DNA of 64,000 nucleotides from positions 1 to 64,000 of the forward strand of contig NZ_JADFBX010000016.1 in NCBI RefSeq assembly GCF_015223055.1, in the 5' to 3' direction. Positions 60,190 through 64,000 of the stretch are shown here, piece after piece. The position numbers were made by a program, and so were the translations under genes. This stretch comes from Pedobacter sp. MC2016-24 (GTDB lineage: Bacteria; Bacteroidota; Bacteroidia; Sphingobacteriales; Sphingobacteriaceae). The notes below the pieces were generated by a model. It had not been told where the DNA came from, did not search any database, and saw only the letters and a program-made list of their open reading frames with translations. The stretch's first letter is position 1, and every line of letters begins with the position of its first letter.

Positions 60190-60666
60190 ATGTGGCCATC
60201 CGTATTGCTGATCTTTCTGCATCTTTTTCATCCCTTCTATGTCAGCGTTACTGAGATTGAGCAAAACCAGAAGCATAAGACGGTACAGGTGAGTGTCCGC
60301 ATCTTTTTTGACGACTTTGAAAAAGCGCTGGACAAGAAATATAAAACCAAAGTGAACATTTTAAATCCGGCAGACCGCAAACAACTGGATCTTTTAATGG
60401 CGTCTTACATTAAGGATCACCTGAAAATTAATGCCAACGGTAAAAATCTGGAGCTCAAGTATCAAGGTTACGAAATTGAAGAAGATGCCGCCTGGTGTTA
60501 TTTTGAAACCGCTGAAATTGCTCCTGTCAAAGAATTGAAAGTGAAGAACGACATTTTGTTCGAGCAACATGCCGGGCAGAGCAATATGGTTCATGCCATA
60601 ATTAACGGACTGAGGAAAAGCACCAAGCTGGACAATCCTAAAAGTCAGGCTTCGTTTTCGTATTAG
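60190..60666 (+). CDS. DUF6702 protein
   Basis: A 158-residue protein with a short hydrophobic N-terminus (MWPSVLLIFLHLFHPFYVSV, likely a signal peptide) and a body with VSVRIFFDDFEKALDKKY and ENADILF-like KVKNDILFEQHAGQSNMVHA, typical of DUF6702. Function unknown. It is divergent from the HupE/UreJ-like gene with 69 bp between starts; both genes and the M1 peptidase are often found together in Bacteroidota. Confidence 0.78.
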   Translation: MWPSVLLIFLHLFHPFYVSVTEIEQNQKHKTVQVSVRIFFDDFEKALDKKYKTKVNILNPADRKQLDLLMASYIKDHLKINANGKNLELKYQGYEIEEDAAWCYFETAEIAPVKELKVKNDILFEQHAGQSNMVHAIINGLRKSTKLDNPKSQASFSY

Positions 60667-60712
60667 ATGTCCTTCGGACTGAGTGCACCCTGAGACAATG
60701 TTTAATCCAGGC

Positions 60713-60782
60713 TGAGTCCACGTATTTCCCGTAAAAACGTGGACTCACCGTGGACTCACCGTGGACTCACTGTGGACTCACT
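60713..60782. repeat. Four 11-bp tandem units gtggactcac(c/t) with an inverted copy
   Basis: Units start at 60739, 60750, 60761 and 60772. Ten bases of the reverse complement (tgagtccacg) lie at 60713-60722 and can pair with the first unit across a 15-base loop. A terminator follows directly. Confidence 0.8.
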
Positions 60783-60790
60783 CCAAAGGA

Positions 60791-60819
60791 AAAGCCTCCG
60801 GTTGTAAGGCGGAGGCTTT
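60791..60819. terminator. Hairpin terminator between convergent genes
   Basis: A perfect 10-bp stem (aaagcctccg with cggaggcttt) and 9-base loop, flanked by short A and T runs. It serves the DUF6702 gene and the minus-strand lipoprotein gene. Confidence 0.7.
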
Positions 60820-60838
60820 CTGTAAATCTTTAAATGTC

Positions 60839-61885
60839 CTATTGATATTGGATATAAATCGGAATTGGTTTCAACTTCATCAGATCTTCAGGGGTCATCA
60901 ATTTATTAGGTGCTTTTTTCAAATCGTTTTTATAGAACAATTTAAATCCTGTAAACTGAACCGGCTCTGAATAGATAAAGTGGCGGTAAGTGCCTTTTTT
61001 CAATTCAGGTTCGCCCCATCCGTCCATATGCATCACGATCTGAACTTCCGGACGCAATTTGATGTTCTGGTAATTGGTTACCATTTTTTTAGTAAAACGG
61101 TGAATGGTAAATACCTTTGGAGGCAGGTTGTATTTTTTTACCAGGTCAGCCAGGTATTGAGATACATAATTGATATCTGCAGCATCATAGGTCCCAATTT
61201 TTTTACCTGGAAGGGATCCATCTTTCATGGAGAATTCCGGATCGATACCTAAATGTACAAAAGGCAATTGTAAATATTTTTCGATGTGCGGAAGTTCTGC
61301 TTTAATGTTACTTAAAGCTACTTGTAAATCTAAAAATACGATGGTATTCGGACGCATTTTAGCGATGGCCAGTACCGAGTCAATTTGGCTGTTAGCCATG
61401 CGGTTGATGTATTTGCCATCTCTGCCCGGTGTTCCGCTCGCTACCGCTGCAATATAGTGTAAACCTGGTTGTACCGGGGTAGAAGGATCTACCTTTTCCC
61501 AGTGCTTAACTTCTGCATCCAGTCTTCTCCACATCTCTTTTGGTGCATATTCGCCAAGTGCGCCCATTTTTTTAGAGTGCAGGTTACCGTAATATACCAC
61601 AATGCGTTTAAATGGAAGGATTGCACCAGCCAGTGGGTAAGGCTGTTTTTTTACCGGCCATTTTCCGGTTGTATCGCCATTGGCCAGTTTTTTTAACAAG
61701 GCATCGTATTTGGCAGTGTCGACTGGTTTTCTTAAGTCTTCCACTTCAGTAACGGTACTATCTCCAGCTGCTGTTGTCTTCGTTTTTCCGTTTACTTTCT
61801 TTGCATCGGAAGCACAGCTGACAAATAAGCCCATAGATGTGGCAGCTCCGATTAAAATGACGCCTGCCAGATGAGGTAATTTCAT
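60839..61885 (-). CDS. Conserved-looking lipoprotein of unknown function
   Basis: A 348-residue lipoprotein with signal MKLPHLAGVILIGAATSMG ending LFVSC (lipidated Cys24). After a Thr/Lys-rich linker, residues about 85-348 look like an alpha/beta TIM-barrel-type domain (AILPFKRIVVYYGNLHSKKM, NTIVFLDLQVALSNIKAELP, LPFVHLGIDPEFSMKDG and VQIVMHMDGWGEPE), with acidic residues at strand ends as in glycosidases. I do not recognise the family and make no activity claim. Single gene. Confidence 0.7.
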   Translation of the reverse strand: MKLPHLAGVILIGAATSMGLFVSCASDAKKVNGKTKTTAAGDSTVTEVEDLRKPVDTAKYDALLKKLANGDTTGKWPVKKQPYPLAGAILPFKRIVVYYGNLHSKKMGALGEYAPKEMWRRLDAEVKHWEKVDPSTPVQPGLHYIAAVASGTPGRDGKYINRMANSQIDSVLAIAKMRPNTIVFLDLQVALSNIKAELPHIEKYLQLPFVHLGIDPEFSMKDGSLPGKKIGTYDAADINYVSQYLADLVKKYNLPPKVFTIHRFTKKMVTNYQNIKLRPEVQIVMHMDGWGEPELKKGTYRHFIYSEPVQFTGFKLFYKNDLKKAPNKLMTPEDLMKLKPIPIYIQYQ

Positions 61886-62024
61886 AGATTATAATTGTTT
61901 TTTAAGGTAAGATACAAAAACTGGTGTTGTTTAATCTTGCTTGACTAAAATTATACAAGTATACCAAATCAAATGGATATAGAAGCCCTTTCCGGGAGGA
62001 TTATGTAAAATATTTTCAATTTGT

Positions 62025-62056
62025 TTGGAATTATTCTAAATAAGTTACTATACTTG
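62025..62056 (+). promoter_or_regulatory. Candidate promoter in a gene-free gap
   Basis: TTG (62025-62027), 21-base spacer and TATACTTG (62049-62056), one mismatch from TAnnTTTG. It points away from the lipoprotein gene into a gap with two terminators and no gene. Confidence 0.35.
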
Positions 62057-62062
62057 CATTGT

Positions 62063-62239
62063 TATTTAAAACGGTTCTAAATAATGGTTTTAAATTTAAG
62101 ATTTACCGTTTTAAATTAGCCTGAAACAGGTTATGAGGTAGAATTTTTGACAAGATAAACGATTGGATAATCAAGATACTATTTGGTTTAGTTTAGTTGA
62201 TAAGACCGCTTCCGGTGGATTCCGGAAGCTTTCTTTTTT
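62063..62239 (+). ncRNA. Candidate small RNA
   Basis: Between the promoter-like site and the first terminator (62208-62239) lie about 145 bases with no open reading frame. The exact inverted repeat atttaaaacggt (62064-62075) and accgttttaaat (62105-62116) could form a 5' stem-loop. A T-tract ends the unit. The gap 61886-62352 otherwise shows no gene. Confidence 0.3.
62208..62239 (+). terminator. Rho-independent terminator 1 in the gene-free gap
   Basis: Perfect stem gcttccgg/ccggaagc, 6-base loop and a run of T broken by one C, on the plus strand. Confidence 0.7.
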
Positions 62240-62319
62240 GAAGAAAGAAACGGGCAGCTAAGCAACCAGATTAAAGAAGCTTAGGCAGTATTGTGTTACT
62301 GGATTAGGTGTGTTTTAGA

Positions 62320-62350
62320 GGCGTCGGCTTGAGTAACCGACGCCTTTTTA
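62320..62350 (+). terminator. Rho-independent terminator 2 in the gene-free gap
   Basis: Perfect 8-bp stem ggcgtcgg/ccgacgcc, 9-base loop and a T-run on the plus strand. On the minus strand, where the methyltransferase gene ends 3 bp away, there is no T-run, so it mainly serves a plus-strand transcript. Confidence 0.65.
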
Positions 62351-62352
62351 TC

Positions 62353-63237
62353 TTATTTAAAGGAATTGAATTTTCCGAAAACACCAAGGGGTAATTTGAT
62401 GCCAGAGGTTGCCTGCAGATAAAGCTCTCCGGTTTCCAGGTTTTTAACCTGTGGAAATGAGGTTTTGATCAGGTTTTCCACAATCACCGAGGAGAAGCCT
62501 AAGGAATAGGTATTCAGGATCAGGAAGTGTTCTTCCGGATCGAGCAATTGGACCACTTCGGTCATCATTTCCTGGATATGGTCTTCCAGTTTCCATTTCT
62601 CGCCATTCGGTCCGTGGCCAAATGCAGGTGGGTCAAGGATGATCCCGTTGTATTTTTTACCGCGTTTCAGTTCTCTTTTTACAAATTTCAAGGCATCTTC
62701 CACTACCCAGCGTACATCCTGCAGTTTAGAAAGTTCCTGGTTCTCGTTGGCCCAGTTTACGACTTGTTTGATGGAGTCTACGTGGGTGGTATCTGCTCCG
62801 GCTGCTTTCGCAATTAATGAAGCGGCACCAGTGTAGGCAAAGAGGTTCAATACTTTCGGGACCGGGGTTTTGAATTTTTTAATGCAACCGGAGATGTAAT
62901 CCCAGTTTACAGCTTGCTCTGGAAATACACCAACATGTTTAAAAGAGGTTAATCCCAGTCGTAAATTGATGGTCACATCATCATTGGTGTAGGCTACATT
63001 CCAGCGATCGGGCAGTTGAGCTGTGCTTTTGATCCATTCACCCGAAGTAGCAGAGCGGCCTTTAAAGCGGATATGGGTTTTCTTTTTCCATTCGTTGTCC
63101 GACAATGTCTTTTTCCATACAGCCTGAGGCTCTGGTCTGGAAAGTACTAAATTTCCAAAACGTTCTAATTTTTCAAAATCACCACAATCAATCAACTCAT
63201 AATCTTTCCAGTGTGTGGGTGTTAACAGGCTTATCAT
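62353..63237 (-). CDS. Class I SAM-dependent RNA methyltransferase (RlmI/RlmK-like)
   Basis: A 294-residue methyltransferase. It shows the RlmI-type insert strands (TNDDVTINLRLGLTSFKHVG), the SAM motif KVLNLFAYTGAASLIAKAAG, VDSIKQVVNWANENQELSKL and the catalytic-loop motif IILDPPAFGHG (DPP). RlmI-type proteins methylate cytosines of 23S rRNA; this form lacks the N-terminal PUA domain, so its exact target is uncertain. It lies 15 bp after the ABC ATPase gene on the same strand. Confidence 0.85.
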   Translation of the reverse strand: MISLLTPTHWKDYELIDCGDFEKLERFGNLVLSRPEPQAVWKKTLSDNEWKKKTHIRFKGRSATSGEWIKSTAQLPDRWNVAYTNDDVTINLRLGLTSFKHVGVFPEQAVNWDYISGCIKKFKTPVPKVLNLFAYTGAASLIAKAAGADTTHVDSIKQVVNWANENQELSKLQDVRWVVEDALKFVKRELKRGKKYNGIILDPPAFGHGPNGEKWKLEDHIQEMMTEVVQLLDPEEHFLILNTYSLGFSSVIVENLIKTSFPQVKNLETGELYLQATSGIKLPLGVFGKFNSFK

Positions 63238-63252
63238 AAAAATGGGTATATA

Positions 63253-64000
63253 TTAAAATTTGTCTTTTGCAGCTTTCATGAAACGGCTGGCAAAAACAAA
63301 ATCATTTAGTTCTTGAACATCAGTGTGGGCGATCTCTTTGTTGGAGCCTTCCCAGAATTTTTTTCCTTCGTGTAAGAAAAGGATATAATCGCCAATACCC
63401 ATTACCGAGTTCATGTCGTGGGTAACTACAATGGTGGTGGTATTGTATTCTTCGGTCAGTTCTTTAATCAATTCATCAATAACGATGGAAGTTTTAGGAT
63501 CCAGACCAGAGTTGGGCTCATCAACAAATAAGTATTTCGGGTTCATGGCAATGGCGCGGGCAATGCCTACACGCTTTTTCATCCCGCCGGACAATTCGGC
63601 CGGAAACAATTTATTTTTACCTTCCAGGTTTACCCTTTCCAGGCAAAAGTTAACGCGCTCCAGTTTTTCTTTGCGGCTCTGCTCGGTAAACATGTTTAAA
63701 GGGAACATGATGTTCTCTTCAACGCTCATGGAATCGAATAGGGCAGATCCCTGAAAAAGCATCCCGATTTCTTTACGGATTTCGATCTTCTCTTCAAAAT
63801 TCATCGTGGTGAATTCGCGGCCATCGTATTCAACGCTACCTTGTTCAGGATGGTGTAAACCGATCATGCATTTGAGTAAGGTTGTTTTTCCTGAGCCTGA
63901 ACCACCAATGATCAAATTGGTTACACCAGGTTTAAACTCACCTGAGATCCCTTTAAGTACCTCATTGTCGCCAAACGATTTGTGAATGTCTTTAATCTCG
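63253..64000 (-). CDS. ABC transporter ATPase (MlaF-like), N-terminus cut
   Basis: At least 249 residues, open to the right edge, so the start is outside the window. It has Walker A (GGSGSGKTTLLKCM), the signature LSGGMKKRVGIARA, Walker B (YLFVDEPNSGLDP), a D-loop and the switch His (VVTHDM). The sequence and the C-terminal FLHEGKKFWEGSNKEI fit MlaF-type ATPases that drive Mce phospholipid transport at the inner membrane. The permease (MlaE-like) gene is expected just beyond the edge. Confidence 0.85.
   Translation of the reverse strand, partial: EIKDIHKSFGDNEVLKGISGEFKPGVTNLIIGGSGSGKTTLLKCMIGLHHPEQGSVEYDGREFTTMNFEEKIEIRKEIGMLFQGSALFDSMSVEENIMFPLNMFTEQSRKEKLERVNFCLERVNLEGKNKLFPAELSGGMKKRVGIARAIAMNPKYLFVDEPNSGLDPKTSIVIDELIKELTEEYNTTTIVVTHDMNSVMGIGDYILFLHEGKKFWEGSNKEIAHTDVQELNDFVFASRFMKAAKDKF

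Noticed and set aside
60739-60782. 11-bp array as CRISPR or as an origin-type iteron set
   Set aside because: Units are far too short and without spacers for CRISPR, and no replication initiator gene is nearby.

Overview
The window reads as chromosomal DNA of a Bacteroidota bacterium, most likely of the family Sphingobacteriaceae and Pedobacter-like. The support is a SusC/SusD outer-membrane pair, LytS-type kinase and LytTR regulators, a DUF5117-type secreted metalloprotease, a lipidated TamA-like protein (TamL) next to TamB, many MKK-type signal peptides and lipoboxes, and several promoters fitting the Bacteroidota pattern TTG-N19-TAnnTTTG (clearest before parE). The species cannot be fixed from sequence reading alone.

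Layout. Bases 1-10,000 look accessory and are visibly AT-richer: an unknown gene cut by the left edge, a small DsbD-domain / AraC-type / GH5-like glycosidase operon, an intergenic repeat block, an Rpn-type nuclease gene whose 3' end is tandemly duplicated, a DUF1826-like gene, two related lipoprotein genes, small gene remnants and a HigB-HigA/ImmA toxin-antitoxin pair. An HxlR regulator / azoreductase pair with a perfect palindromic operator and a tRNA-Ala(GGC) follow. Bases 11,000-22,250 hold regulators around a SusD-SusC-metalloprotease block. In gene order this runs sensor kinase, protease, SusC, SusD, LytTR regulator, which suggests a peptide or protein uptake locus with its own split two-component system. 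Three 98-bp tandem repeats lie directly upstream of the kinase start.

Bases 22,700-31,600 are mostly ordinary single genes (META/DUF4377, SnoaL-like, TPR, esterase, NUDIX, Gfo/Idh/MocA), a FadR-TSUP-DUF1634 operon with a candidate operator, and a cupin. Bases 31,641-37,676 form a six-gene lipid-modifying block: acyl desaturase, DUF1295 reductase-like protein, CFA-like methyltransferase, FAD amine-oxidase-like protein, DUF1365 protein and a second CFA synthase. This is a good candidate for an unusual membrane fatty acid pathway.

Bases 37,700-64,000 are mainly core genes: BON and SH3 proteins, a DEAD-box helicase, an MFS carrier, topoisomerase IV subunits parE and parC flanking a tamB-tamL-yihY operon and cdd, an M1 peptidase with HupE/UreJ-like and DUF6702 neighbours, a lipoprotein, an RlmI-like methyltransferase and an MlaF-like ABC ATPase cut by the right edge. 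A gap at 61,886-62,352 carries a promoter-like site and two rho-independent terminators without a gene, so a small RNA is possible.

The strongest leads for something new are the Rpn gene with an internal ribosome-binding site and start, duplicated as a separate downstream copy with an expanded 12-bp repeat; the six-gene lipid block; and a ParC tail that ends in an exact beta-clamp-binding pentapeptide.
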